From contig NZ_AUJR01000015.1 of NCBI RefSeq assembly GCF_000424325.1, positions 1 through 64,000 of the forward strand: 64,000 nt of DNA, read 5' to 3'. Both the position numbers and the translations under genes were made by a program. Source of the stretch: [Clostridium] clostridioforme AGR2157. Lineage in GTDB: Bacteria; Bacillota; Clostridia; Lachnospirales; Lachnospiraceae. The notes under the pieces are model-generated. The model saw only the letters and a list, made by a program, of their open reading frames with translations, made no database searches and was not told where the DNA came from. Every line of letters begins with the position of its first letter. The stretch's first letter is position 1. This document shows, one piece after another, positions 7,180 through 15,218 of this stretch.

Positions 7180-8553
7180 TTACTTTTCCTGTTCGTTTTT
7201 CTTCTCCGGCTTTTCGTGTTCCTTCTGCTGTCCCTTCCAGTCGTCCAGCAGCTTGATGATCTGGTCCTTCATTTCCCTCGGCGTAGTTTCCTTGCCGAAA
7301 TACTTGCTCAGTTCCGCACCTGTCAAAATCACTTTGTCTACCTCCTTTTTGTCCTCCATCATAATGCCGTCGATCACATCCCCGTTGAGCAGCTTCTTTT
7401 CGTCCAACTCACGCATACGCTTTGCCTGCGCCTGTGAAGGCGAGGACTGCTGGCTGTCAATGGCGACGGCGATATAGTTCTGGTTCTTCTTGCCGATATA
7501 GGAAAGCTCCACCGCCGTAGTAAAGCCCAGCTTTTTTTCATCCATCAGCTTCATCAGGTCGGGAACCAGCTCATTGAGACGGATATACCGCTGCACCTGC
7601 TTGACCGCCATCTTATTGCGCTCGGCCACGATCTCGTTGGAGCGTTTGCCAGCGTCCTTCGGGTCAATCTGGCCCGAAGTGCGGGAGCCCTGGTGCTTGA
7701 TAGCTTCAAGCTGCATTTTCAAGGCTTTGGCCCGCTCACTGGGGAGGATTTCTTCACGCTGGTTCAGATTGTCCTCGACCATCTGGGTGATGGCTTCATC
7801 ATCCGTCAGGTTTCGGACGATACAGGGCATATCCGCATATCCGGCAAGCTCGCTGGCTTTCTGGCGGCGGTGGCCGGACACGATCTCATAGCCGCCATCC
7901 TCACGGGGACGGACGATAGCGGGCTGGGTAACGCCCTTGTCCTTAACGCTGGACACCATAGCCCGCATTTCTTCATCATCCCGAACCTCAAAGGGATGGT
8001 TCTTGAAGGCGTGGAGCTCGTTCAGCTTGATATAGACGATCTGCTCCTTGCCCCGGCGTGGTGCATCCTTCGGCTTTTCGGGTCCTTTCGGAGCGGGAGC
8101 GGCCTGTACCGTTGGAGCCGTTTTTTTCTCCGGTTCCTTTTTGACCGCCTTTTCCGGTTTCTGTGCGGGAGCTTTGGACTTCGGGGCTGCGTCCTTGTCC
8201 TTATCTGCTTTCGGGGGGCGGCCCCGGCGCTTCGGCTGTTCCGGCTCTTTGGGTTTTTCCTCTGCTTTTTTCGGAGCCTCCGGCTGCTTTTCCGGTTTCT
8301 CCGCTTTTGCCGGGTCAGGCTTTTCCACGCCGGGAGCTGCCGCCCGTTCCTCGCCTTTCTTTTCCTTCATAATTTCAGCGAAGTTATAGACAGAAACCTG
8401 TGGGTTCTTTACCTCTGGTTCCGTCTTTTTTTCCGGCTCCGAGGAAACGGAAACCTTCTCCGGCTCTTTTGGGGGAGCGGGAGGCGTTTCCTTGCCCGGC
8501 CCGCTATCCGTTACCGGCTGTTCCGGCGTTTTTGTGGTTTTATCATCTGCCAT
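7180..8553 (-). CDS. parB: ParB/Spo0J-family partition protein with a long charged N-terminal arm
   Basis: About 457 residues. Residues 1-160 form a low-complexity arm rich in Lys, Pro and Glu. The ParB N-terminal CTPase/DNA-clamp domain follows at about 175-270, with GGYEIVSGHRRQKASELAG and the MVEDNLNQRE helix. A helix-turn-helix at about 295-330 (KQVQRYIRLNELVPDLM) would contact parS. It probably stabilises the excised circular ICE or controls its genes. The start at 8553 is 9 bases after AGGAGG; an in-frame ATG two codons upstream is only 3 bases away. No parA is seen, and where it is usually found there is a terminator and then unrelated DNA, so the element may be truncated or rearranged here. 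Confidence 0.9.
   Translation of the reverse strand: MADDKTTKTPEQPVTDSGPGKETPPAPPKEPEKVSVSSEPEKKTEPEVKNPQVSVYNFAEIMKEKKGEERAAAPGVEKPDPAKAEKPEKQPEAPKKAEEKPKEPEQPKRRGRPPKADKDKDAAPKSKAPAQKPEKAVKKEPEKKTAPTVQAAPAPKGPEKPKDAPRRGKEQIVYIKLNELHAFKNHPFEVRDDEEMRAMVSSVKDKGVTQPAIVRPREDGGYEIVSGHRRQKASELAGYADMPCIVRNLTDDEAITQMVEDNLNQREEILPSERAKALKMQLEAIKHQGSRTSGQIDPKDAGKRSNEIVAERNKMAVKQVQRYIRLNELVPDLMKLMDEKKLGFTTAVELSYIGKKNQNYIAVAIDSQQSSPSQAQAKRMRELDEKKLLNGDVIDGIMMEDKKEVDKVILTGAELSKYFGKETTPREMKDQIIKLLDDWKGQQKEHEKPEKKNEQEK
7657..7679. repeat. ICE palindrome copy 5, inside parB
   Basis: CTTCGGGTCA-ATC-TGGCCCGAAG, matching the intergenic copies but within coding sequence. It codes for TSGQIDPK in the linker before the ParB helix-turn-helix. 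It keeps the reading frame. Confidence 0.85.
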
Positions 8554-8581
8554 AAGCATTTACCTCCTGTTTTTTGGCATG

Positions 8582-8613
8582 AAAAAAGGGGCTCAACTTT
8601 TCAGTCAAGCCCC
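8582..8613 (-). terminator. Terminator upstream of parB
   Basis: On the minus strand GGGGCTTGA, a 9-base loop and TGAGCCCC are followed by six T. It lies about 30 bp upstream of parB's ribosome site and may insulate parB from transcription of the HPt/response-regulator genes, or act as an attenuator. Confidence 0.75.
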
Positions 8614-8954
8614 GTGGGAAGTTCCTCCTTTCTCCGCCATGATACAAAAATACCGCCCGTAGTCTCGTTTGGGCGGTACTTTGTGTAAGATTGGCAGTCC
8701 ATTATTAAGTTTTTTATTATGTTCCCTTTGTACACCGTTGCAAAAGAAAGATTTTGGCAAATTCCTTTGAGTGTATGAACGGCTCTGAGAGCCTCTGCAT
8801 AGTCCTTATTACCCATAGACACTTCAAATAAGTTGAAAGTTTTATCGTCCAGGAATTTATATACAAATTTCTGGACGGTCTGTTCCCGCCGCAATCTACC
8901 CAGTACCTCATCAAAATCGCCGCCAAATTTTATATAACAATCTTTTAGATTCAT
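8601..8954 (-). pseudogene. HPt-domain protein, truncated after the phospho-histidine helix
   Basis: The first 70 or so residues are a histidine phosphotransfer (HPt) domain, with KFGGDFDEVLGRL, a central helix pair and the active-site motif AVHTLKGICQNLSF (phospho-acceptor His at residue 60 from the ATG at 8954). After about NLSFATVYKG (near 8720) the sequence no longer fits an HPt fold. The frame runs on into an unrelated tail that reads across a terminator hairpin. The gene lies 18 bp after the stop of the REC/HD-GYP/GGDEF gene and was probably its phosphorelay partner. The loss of the last helix suggests that recombination cut the gene near 8720. Confidence 0.7.
8646..8677 (-). terminator. 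Terminator within the HPt reading-frame tail
   Basis: On the minus strand ACCGCCC, a 12-base loop and GGGCGGT are followed by ATTTTT. It would end transcription of the response regulator and HPt genes. Its position inside the frame supports the view that the tail is not true coding sequence. Confidence 0.7.
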
Positions 8955-8972
8955 AATCACATTTCTTCCTTT

Positions 8973-10625
8973 TTAAATGTTGTCTGTGCTGTCCTCATTC
9001 TCTTTAAGAAAACATATGGTCACTTGGTTTTTTGTGTTTTTTGATTGATACATCATATTGTCTGCAACTTTGAAGAGTTTTTTTGTAGTTCCTATTCCAT
9101 ACGCTCCGCCTATGCTTACAGACATATGCAGTTCGGGATGGTCGTCAATTATCAGACTATCAATAGAGTATCTGATCCTCTCCAGTTTTTTCTCAAATAT
9201 ATCTGCAGGTATACTGAAAAAGATAATTACAAATTCATCGCCACCATAACGGATCACGGCATCTGTTTTTCGTACACAGGATAAGACAGTTTGTGCAATG
9301 CTTTGCAACACGATGTCACCTATATCGTGGCCATAATTATCATTGATATGCTTAAAGTTATCTACATCTATTACGACCATTGCTTGAATATTATCTGCGT
9401 CTTGAAAATGTTCGTCATAATAACGGCGGTTGTAGACACTGGTTAACGAATCAATATATAATAATTGCAAATGCCGCTGTTTGCGAGACAGGAAGGTGTA
9501 TTTTTCATAGGAAAACAACCTATCGTAGTCTATTTTATTTATTATATCCTGAATATTTTTAGTCTCTTGTCCAGAAGAGTTATCCATAAGCTCACTTTGA
9601 AGTGTATCCGCAATTTCTTGCAGACACAGTAAAAGGGTAGGATTAAATGCACCGCATTGTCCTTCTAAAATCATTTTCAAAGCTACTTCATGTGAATAAG
9701 CTTTCTTATAGCATCGCTCACTGGTCAAAGCATCGTATACATCGGCCAGCGCAACCACCTGGGCGGCTATGGGAATTTCTTCTCCCTTTAGTCCATCCGG
9801 ATAACCATTGCCATCATACCTTTCGTGGTGCCATCGACAAATCTCAGAAGCTACTTTGACAAGCGGAACTTCCTGCTGCTCAATGGGCAGGTCTAACAGC
9901 ATGTTGGCACCGACCATCGAGTGAGTTTTCATCACTTCAAACTCCTCTTCCGTAAGGCGTCCAGGTTTATTCAAAATTGCATCGGAAATTGAGATTTTAC
10001 CAATATCATGCAGCGCAGAAGCAGTACTGATTAAAGAAATATCAGCTTTGGACAGAGGATATTGATCGGTACGCCGAACCAGCTGCTTTAATAAATACTT
10101 TGTAATAGTATTTACATGCAGTATATGTAAGCCGCTCTCTCCATTACGAAATTCCACAATATGAGACAGGATTGAAATCATCAGCTTATTATTTTTTTCC
10201 TGCTCGTGAAATTGTTCTGCGATAATTTTCTCAAGACGCTGCTGCCGTGCATATAGAAACATCGTATTAGAAATTCGGCGCTGAACAATGGTTGAATCAA
10301 AGGGACGGCTGATATAGTCAAAGGCCCCCAAATCATAGGCGCGTTTTATATTCACAGGAGAATCATCAGCAGAAATCATGATAACAGCAAATGTATTATT
10401 CCAGTGGTATTTGTTTATGTATGCCAACACTTCAAATCCATCCATTTCAGGCATCATAATATCCAGAAGCAGGAGTGAGAAATCCGTTCTTTGCTTTGAG
10501 AGAAGTGCAATTGCTTCGACACCGTTATCAGCCTCTGCCACATCATACTGCTCTTCCAGGATATCTACCAAAAGAGCTCGATTTATTTCAGAATCGTCTA
10601 CAATTAAAATTTTCTGTTTTTCCAT
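8973..10625 (-). CDS. Response regulator with HD-GYP and GGDEF domains (c-di-GMP turnover)
   Basis: 550 residues in three modules. A receiver domain (1-120) has the phospho-acceptor D55 in LLLLDIMMPEMDGF. An HD-GYP phosphodiesterase domain (about 140-340) has HD at 206-207 and GYP at 274-276 (DGNGYPDGL). A GGDEF diguanylate cyclase domain (about 380-545) has an intact GGDEF at 461-465 and an RxxD inhibitory site at 452-455. Both making and breaking cyclic di-GMP therefore look possible, set by phosphorylation. Next to it is a truncated HPt gene. The segment is visibly AT-rich compared with DNA on both sides, which suggests transfer. A good promoter lies upstream (10663-10692). Confidence 0.93.
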   Translation of the reverse strand: MEKQKILIVDDSEINRALLVDILEEQYDVAEADNGVEAIALLSKQRTDFSLLLLDIMMPEMDGFEVLAYINKYHWNNTFAVIMISADDSPVNIKRAYDLGAFDYISRPFDSTIVQRRISNTMFLYARQQRLEKIIAEQFHEQEKNNKLMISILSHIVEFRNGESGLHILHVNTITKYLLKQLVRRTDQYPLSKADISLISTASALHDIGKISISDAILNKPGRLTEEEFEVMKTHSMVGANMLLDLPIEQQEVPLVKVASEICRWHHERYDGNGYPDGLKGEEIPIAAQVVALADVYDALTSERCYKKAYSHEVALKMILEGQCGAFNPTLLLCLQEIADTLQSELMDNSSGQETKNIQDIINKIDYDRLFSYEKYTFLSRKQRHLQLLYIDSLTSVYNRRYYDEHFQDADNIQAMVVIDVDNFKHINDNYGHDIGDIVLQSIAQTVLSCVRKTDAVIRYGGDEFVIIFFSIPADIFEKKLERIRYSIDSLIIDDHPELHMSVSIGGAYGIGTTKKLFKVADNMMYQSKNTKNQVTICFLKENEDSTDNI

Positions 10626-10662
10626 AAAACCTTAATCTCTTTCCTACCAATTTTACGGTTTA

Positions 10663-10692
10663 ATTATAAATGTTATCTTTATAAACTGGCAA
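10663..10692 (-). promoter_or_regulatory. Promoter of the response regulator gene
   Basis: Minus strand: -35 TTGCCA (10692-10687), 18-bp spacer, -10 TATAAT (10668-10663). Confidence 0.6.
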
Positions 10693-10736
10693 TACTCATA
10701 TTGGTCAGGAGTGCAAATAGGTTGGTCCTTTTAATG

Positions 10737-10765
10737 CTGACAAGAATGGCTCTTCATGATATAAT
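10737..10765 (+). promoter_or_regulatory. Promoter of the double-GntR gene
   Basis: CTGACA (10737-10742), 17-bp spacer, TATAAT (10760-10765), 22 bp before the ATG. It diverges from the response regulator promoter, and the two -35 regions are about 45 bp apart. Confidence 0.65.
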
Positions 10766-10787
10766 TCAGACAGATAGGAGATAAGTT

Positions 10788-12251
10788 ATGAAACCAAAAG
10801 AAACAAAATTTACATTTGTATATAACGAAATTAAACAGTGCATTTTGGAGGGCCAGATACTTCCTGGAAATTCTTTATTATCTTCAAGGATGTATTGCGA
10901 GCAATTTCATGTAAGCAGATATACTATTAACCATGTTTTTGACGCATTGCGGGAAGAAGGGCTGATTGAGATTCAGCCCCGCCTTGCTCCAATCGTTGTA
11001 TCAAGAAAAGATACGCCCAATTCATTGAATACTGTTTTTGACATTTTGAAACAGAAGGAAAGTATATTACAGGTATATCAGACCTTTGCTCTAATATTGC
11101 CTTCACTTCTGGTTTTTGCCTTGCAGGGCTGCGATGCGGAGATAATGCCACATTATAAACACGCTATGAAGGTATTGCGTTTGGGACGTTACGCTGGTGG
11201 ATGGCGTCCTCCTTTTAAATTGGGATATGATATATTAAGAATAGGCGGTAATTCCTTATTCAGCGAACTTTATTCTACATTTGGCCTTTACAATAAGCTT
11301 ACATTTTTTACAGAAGATTGCCCCTATTTCACGAAACACTTTTTACAGGGGTCTGCATCTGTGACCGGCGTTATTATAGACATATTAAAGGGCGAAGATC
11401 CGTCCACAAAGTACCACCAGTTAGCAATTATGTATCAAAAACTTACGGATGCCATTGAAAACACGTTAAATAATTTATCAGACACTACGCCTGAATGCCC
11501 TGTACAAACTGGTATGTCGTTTTCGTGGAATCCCATGCGTGGTCAAGATTACTATTACTCAAAAATTGTTGACGACTTGAATCTGAAAATTGGCCTTGGA
11601 GAATATTCTATTGGAATGTATCTTCCATATGAAAAGCAGCTGGCCAGCCAGTATGATGTCTCTTTATCGACAGTCAGAAAGGCATTGTCAGAACTGGAAC
11701 AAAGAGGTTTCGTAAAGACATTAAATGGTAAAGGTACTATCGTTATAGAACCTGATGATACTAAAATTCATCAGCTGGCTCTTAATTCCGGATATGTAGA
11801 AAAGGCATTGCGTTACCTTCATGCCCTGCAGCTAATGGTATTAATTATCCGCCCGGCGGCTTTAGCTGCGGCTTTGCGGTTTACCAGAGAAGAATTGGAC
11901 GAGTTGGCAGACAGATTTACTTCTCCAGGTTCTGTTTATCTAGCAGATATTTTAGAAGCCATATTGAAACATACCACTTTAGATCCTTTATATGTTATAT
12001 TATCTGAAACCAATCATCTTCTTGAATGGGGGCATCATTTCGCTTATTATCCGTCCAAGAGACATACACTTTCACATCTCAATAAACAAGTCATTACAGC
12101 GCTTCATCAATTAAGTGAAGGTAATGCGGGTTCCTTTGCAGATGGTATAGCGGATTGCTACCGTTATATTTTGGTTTGTATGAAGAAGCACATGATAGAA
12201 AAATATAAGTTTAATAATGCAGCTAATATTCGGATTCCTGAAAAATACTAA
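10788..12251 (+). CDS. Transcriptional regulator with two GntR-type winged-helix domains
   Basis: 487 residues. The first GntR winged helix spans about residues 8-75 (YNEIKQCILEGQILPGNSLLSS, then HVSRYTINHVFDALREEGLI). A second lies at about 256-320 (KIGLGEYSIGMYLPYEKQLA, then DVSLSTVRKALSELEQRGFV and LNGKGTIVI). The linker and the C-terminal 165 residues are helical and match no effector domain I recognise. Normal GntR proteins have one such head. AGGAG lies 7 bases before the ATG. It is divergent from the c-di-GMP regulator and might control it. The stop at 12249-12251 is followed directly by the cut-off end of another gene. Confidence 0.85.
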   Translation: MKPKETKFTFVYNEIKQCILEGQILPGNSLLSSRMYCEQFHVSRYTINHVFDALREEGLIEIQPRLAPIVVSRKDTPNSLNTVFDILKQKESILQVYQTFALILPSLLVFALQGCDAEIMPHYKHAMKVLRLGRYAGGWRPPFKLGYDILRIGGNSLFSELYSTFGLYNKLTFFTEDCPYFTKHFLQGSASVTGVIIDILKGEDPSTKYHQLAIMYQKLTDAIENTLNNLSDTTPECPVQTGMSFSWNPMRGQDYYYSKIVDDLNLKIGLGEYSIGMYLPYEKQLASQYDVSLSTVRKALSELEQRGFVKTLNGKGTIVIEPDDTKIHQLALNSGYVEKALRYLHALQLMVLIIRPAALAAALRFTREELDELADRFTSPGSVYLADILEAILKHTTLDPLYVILSETNHLLEWGHHFAYYPSKRHTLSHLNKQVITALHQLSEGNAGSFADGIADCYRYILVCMKKHMIEKYKFNNAANIRIPEKY

Positions 12252-12253
12252 TT

Positions 12254-12400
12254 GCGGGCAATGGGACTGCGGATGACAGCATGGAATATCCGGCAGATTA
12301 CCCCGAATCGGGGACCAAAATCACTGTGTCCGGCGAATTTCACACTTACCAGGAGGGGAATCAAAGGTACTGCCATTTGGTGGATGCGATGATTGAATAA
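12254..12400 (+). pseudogene. 3' remnant of a chromosomal gene (about 48 codons)
   Basis: An open frame with no start codon reads AGNGTADDSMEYPADYPE, then SGTKITVSGEFHTYQEG and NQRYCHLVDAMIE, and then a stop. The residues look like the C-terminal beta-strands of a secreted or lipoprotein-type protein with a TVxGxFxTYxE..YCxL pattern seen in Clostridia, but the exact family is not known to me. It begins 2 bases after the GntR stop codon. The base composition changes here too, so this is the probable right edge of the inserted segment. Confidence 0.65.
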
Positions 12401-12710
12401 AATATCATGTTGGATGTGGTTAGGCGAGGCGATGGTTATATTGCCTCGCCGATTGCATTTGCGTGTCCTCCAAAACCGCCATGCCTATTGAGTAAAAAAG
12501 TCTGACTAAAGGCTAGAGATGATAATAAAGTTTACTACAAAAATGGCGGAGTTAACTTTATTTGGTTTACTAAAAAACAAAATAATAAGAAACAAGAGGA
12601 TGAAATAAAAAAATACCAGTTTATGGTGATGAAATATGTGACAAATGCACAAAAAATAGAAGTAATTACTATGCAATATGCAAGAAAAGTGTTTTAAATA
12701 AAAGAGGATA
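12401..12710. other. Non-coding AT-rich gap with one stem-loop
   Basis: About 310 bp without a convincing gene. There is a perfect 8-bp stem GGCGAGGC/GCCTCGCC (12423-12430 with 12443-12450), not followed by a T run, and a weak inverted repeat around 12527-12560. Short AT-rich frames here have no family resemblance. Confidence 0.5.
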
Positions 12711-12739
12711 TTGACATTCATTGTGAATAGTACTATACT
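12711..12739 (+). promoter_or_regulatory. Sigma-A promoter of the glycosaminoglycan PTS operon
   Basis: Consensus TTGACA (12711-12716), 17-bp spacer, TATACT (12734-12739). Confidence 0.85.
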
Positions 12740-12746
12740 TCAAATA

Positions 12747-12766
12747 TTGGTAAACTAATTTACCAA
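12747..12766. promoter_or_regulatory. Operator-like palindrome, probably for the LacI regulator at 19094
   Basis: TTGGTAAACTAATTTACCAA has perfect 8-bp arms and a 4-bp centre. It starts about 7 bp after the -10 box, at or just after the transcription start, where a repressor would block initiation. The arm TGGTAAA fits LacI-family sugar operators. Confidence 0.7.
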
Positions 12767-12863
12767 ACATGGCATTTGCAGAGGACAGAAAAGATTGCTT
12801 GAAGATGTAGTAAACCAAGGTGAAGTAAACCTGGAGGAAAACAAACAGGAGGAAGGAAAACGC

Positions 12864-13298
12864 ATGACAGGAATCATTGTAACAGGACACGGGAAGTTTC
12901 CGGAAGGCATTCTAAGCGCCATCTCCCTGGTGGCTGGAAAACCGGACAACACGGCAGCAGTTAACTTTGAGCTGGGACAAAGTTCAGAGGAACTGAAGAA
13001 CTCCATGACAAGGGCCATGGAATCATTGGAAGGGGATGAGGTCCTGATTCTGGCTGATTTGGTGGGAGGCACCCCGTTTAACACGGCAGCGGCCCTGAGG
13101 GCAGAGCGGGCGGACAAGAGAATCAAGGTAATTGCCGGTGTGAACATGGCGGCTCTGGTGGAAGCCGTGTTCTCCAGACCTATGTATGGGTTGGACGAGC
13201 TGGCATCAACACTGCTGACAGCAGGTAAGGAAGGACTGCGGGATTTGGATGCCCTGGACAGCGGAGAGGAAGCGCCGGAGTTTGAGGACGGATTGTAA
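12864..13298 (+). CDS. PTS mannose-family EIIA component
   Basis: 144 residues starting MTGIIVTGHGKFPEG, with the phospho-accepting His at residue 9. The EIIA-Man fold signatures GDEVLILADLVGGTPFN and IKVIAGVNMAALVEA follow. It passes phosphate from HPr to the EIIB at 14693. The start is placed at 12864 because AGGAGGAAGG lies just upstream; an upstream frame to 12795 has no site. It is the first gene of an operon with GH88 and heparinase II/III-type enzymes, so the sugar is probably an unsaturated glycosaminoglycan disaccharide. The C-terminus (acidic, EEAPEFEDGL) ends inside a 13-bp tandem repeat. Confidence 0.92.
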   Translation: MTGIIVTGHGKFPEGILSAISLVAGKPDNTAAVNFELGQSSEELKNSMTRAMESLEGDEVLILADLVGGTPFNTAAALRAERADKRIKVIAGVNMAALVEAVFSRPMYGLDELASTLLTAGKEGLRDLDALDSGEEAPEFEDGL

Positions 13299-13381
13299 GA
13301 ACGGATTATAAGAGCAGATTATAAGAGCAGATTATAAGAGCAGATTATAAGAACGAACTACAAGAGCGTATTACAAGAGCA
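13291..13381 (+). repeat. Seven 13-bp tandem repeats over the end of the EIIA gene
   Basis: Seven units of 13 bp, with core GATTATAAGAGCA (three exact copies at 13304-13342) and variants at both ends. The first unit contains the EIIA stop codon. The rest of the 13382-13464 interval holds only a short frame with a good ribosome site (ATG 13422, 11 codons). Confidence 0.85.
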
Positions 13382-13464
13382 TGGGCTGACACAGCGGCAT
13401 ATACCGCAAAAGGGAGTATAAATGAATCGGATTGCAGCACAATCAGATTCGATTTAAGGAAAGG

Positions 13465-14670
13465 ATGGGGATTGAGAACGTGATTAAGAAGATTCATGTG
13501 GAACCAATCAACAGGAAGGCTAACTACGAGGCGGCGCGGTTTCTGACCAGGGAAGAGGTCACGGCAGCCATGGATCGGGTGGTGGACCAGGTAAGATGCA
13601 ATATGGAGTACTTTGGCACCAGATTCCCTTCATCAGCCACCAGGAACCAGACATACGGAGTCATAGACAACATTGAATGGACGGACGGATTCTGGACCGG
13701 ACTTCTGTGGCTGTGCTACGAGTACACAGGAGACGATGCCTTTAAGGAGCTGGCTCTTAAAAATGTGGGATCCTTCCTGAACCGGGTGGAGAAGCGCATT
13801 GAGCTGGACCACCATGATCTGGGCTTTCTCTACAGCCTGTCATGTGTGGCCGGATATAAGCTGACCGGTTCCGCGGAGGGCAGGAAGGCAGGGCTTCTGG
13901 CAGCCGACAAGCTGATGGAGCGGTTTCAGGAAAAGGGCGGTTTCATCCAGGCCTGGGGAGAGCTTGGAGCCAGGGATAACTACCGCCTGATTATTGACTG
14001 CCTGCTGAATATTCCGCTTCTGCACTGGGCTTCCCTGGAAACCGGAAATCCTGTATACCGGAACGCGGCGGTACGGCATTATGAGGCGGCCTGCAACAAT
14101 GTTATAAGGGATGACGCCTCAGCATACCACACCTTTTATTTTGACCCTGAGACAGGGGAACCTCTTAAGGGCGTCACCAGACAGGGATACAGCGATGACT
14201 CGGCCTGGGCCAGGGGCCAGGCATGGGGAATCTACGGTATACCGCTGAATTACAGATACGTTAAGGATGTCAGTGCCTTCAATCTGTTTAAGGGCATGAC
14301 CAATTATTTCCTGAACCGGCTTCCGGAAGATGAGGTGTGCTACTGGGATCTGATATTCACAGACGGTTCAGAACAGTCCAGGGATTCATCGGCAGCAGCC
14401 ATTGGGGTGTGCGGTATTCACGAGATGCTTAAGTATCTGCCGGAGGTAGAATCCGATAAGGACACCTACCGCCATGCCATGCACTGTATCCTGCGCACCC
14501 TGATGGAACGCTATACGGCGCCGGAGATAAAAGCCGGAAATCCGGTACTGCTCCATGGCGTGTATTCATGGCATTCAGGCAAGGGCGTGGATGAGGGTAA
14601 TATCTGGGGAGACTATTATTATATGGAAGCCCTTACGCGGTTTTATAAGGATTGGAATTTATATTGGTAA
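13465..14670 (+). CDS. ugl: Unsaturated glucuronyl hydrolase, glycoside hydrolase family 88
   Basis: About 401 residues, an (alpha/alpha)6-barrel enzyme. The family landmarks NxxWTDGFWTGLLWLCYEYTGD, LDHHDLGFLYSLS (catalytic Asp region), DNYRLIIDCLLNIPLL, QGYSDDSAWARGQAWGIYG and DSSAAAIGVCGIHEM are all present. It removes the 4,5-unsaturated uronic acid from disaccharides made by polysaccharide lyases. It is cytoplasmic, with no signal peptide. The start is unclear: ATG 13465 has AAGGAAAGG directly adjoining, and TTG 13432 is in frame upstream. The best ribosome site drives an 11-codon frame (ATG 13422) that ends 7 bases before 13465, so re-initiation is possible. The neighbours (PTS, lyase, LacI) match the streptococcal hyaluronan/chondroitin locus. 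Confidence 0.93.
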   Translation: MGIENVIKKIHVEPINRKANYEAARFLTREEVTAAMDRVVDQVRCNMEYFGTRFPSSATRNQTYGVIDNIEWTDGFWTGLLWLCYEYTGDDAFKELALKNVGSFLNRVEKRIELDHHDLGFLYSLSCVAGYKLTGSAEGRKAGLLAADKLMERFQEKGGFIQAWGELGARDNYRLIIDCLLNIPLLHWASLETGNPVYRNAAVRHYEAACNNVIRDDASAYHTFYFDPETGEPLKGVTRQGYSDDSAWARGQAWGIYGIPLNYRYVKDVSAFNLFKGMTNYFLNRLPEDEVCYWDLIFTDGSEQSRDSSAAAIGVCGIHEMLKYLPEVESDKDTYRHAMHCILRTLMERYTAPEIKAGNPVLLHGVYSWHSGKGVDEGNIWGDYYYMEALTRFYKDWNLYW

Positions 14671-14692
14671 GGAAATAAAAGGAGGATATGAA

Positions 14693-15184
14693 ATGGCGGT
14701 ACCTAATATTGTAGCATTCAGGATTGACGAGAGGCTGATTCACGGACAGGGACAGCTCTGGATTAAAGCTCTTGGCGTGAATACGGTCATTGTTGCAAAT
14801 GATTCGGCCAGTGAGGATTCCATGCAGCAGACGCTGATGAAGGCTGTGGTTCCAAAGACCATCGCCATGCGCTTTTTTTCCATCCAGCACACCTGTGACG
14901 TAATCATGAAGGCATCTCCGAAACAGACCATCTTTATTGTCTGCAAGACGCCGGAGGATGCGCTTAAGCTGGCGGCAGGCGGCGTACCTGTGAAGGAAAT
15001 CAACGTGGGCAATATCCATCACGCTCCGGGAAAGGAGGAAGTGAGCAAGTATATTGCACTGGGCGACGAGGATAAGGCAGCCTTAAGGCAGCTGCGTGAT
15101 GAGTATGGAGTCGTCTTTAATACCAGGACAACTGCTTCCGGCGATGACGGAGCAGCCAGGGTGGATTTGAATAAGTATCTTTAA
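14693..15184 (+). CDS. PTS mannose-family EIIB component
   Basis: 163 residues starting MAVPNIVAFRIDERLIHGQ, with the phosphorylation-site His at residue 17 in the classic RxDxRxIHGQ motif. It takes phosphate from EIIA and gives it to the incoming sugar bound by EIIC/EIID. AAAGGAGG lies 7 bases before the ATG; the longer frame from 14555 overlaps the ugl gene and is not used. Gene order EIIB-EIIC-EIID follows. Confidence 0.95.
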   Translation: MAVPNIVAFRIDERLIHGQGQLWIKALGVNTVIVANDSASEDSMQQTLMKAVVPKTIAMRFFSIQHTCDVIMKASPKQTIFIVCKTPEDALKLAAGGVPVKEINVGNIHHAPGKEEVSKYIALGDEDKAALRQLRDEYGVVFNTRTTASGDDGAARVDLNKYL

Positions 15185-15218
15185 TTGGAAAAGACACGTT
15201 TAAGAGGAGGGATTTATC

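Noticed and set aside
12520-12615. Small AT-rich frame starting MIIKFTTK
   Set aside because: Only about 29 codons, no ribosome site and no recognisable motif.
13291-13381. CRISPR-like direct repeats
   Set aside because: The 13-bp units are directly adjacent without spacers, so this is a simple tandem repeat.
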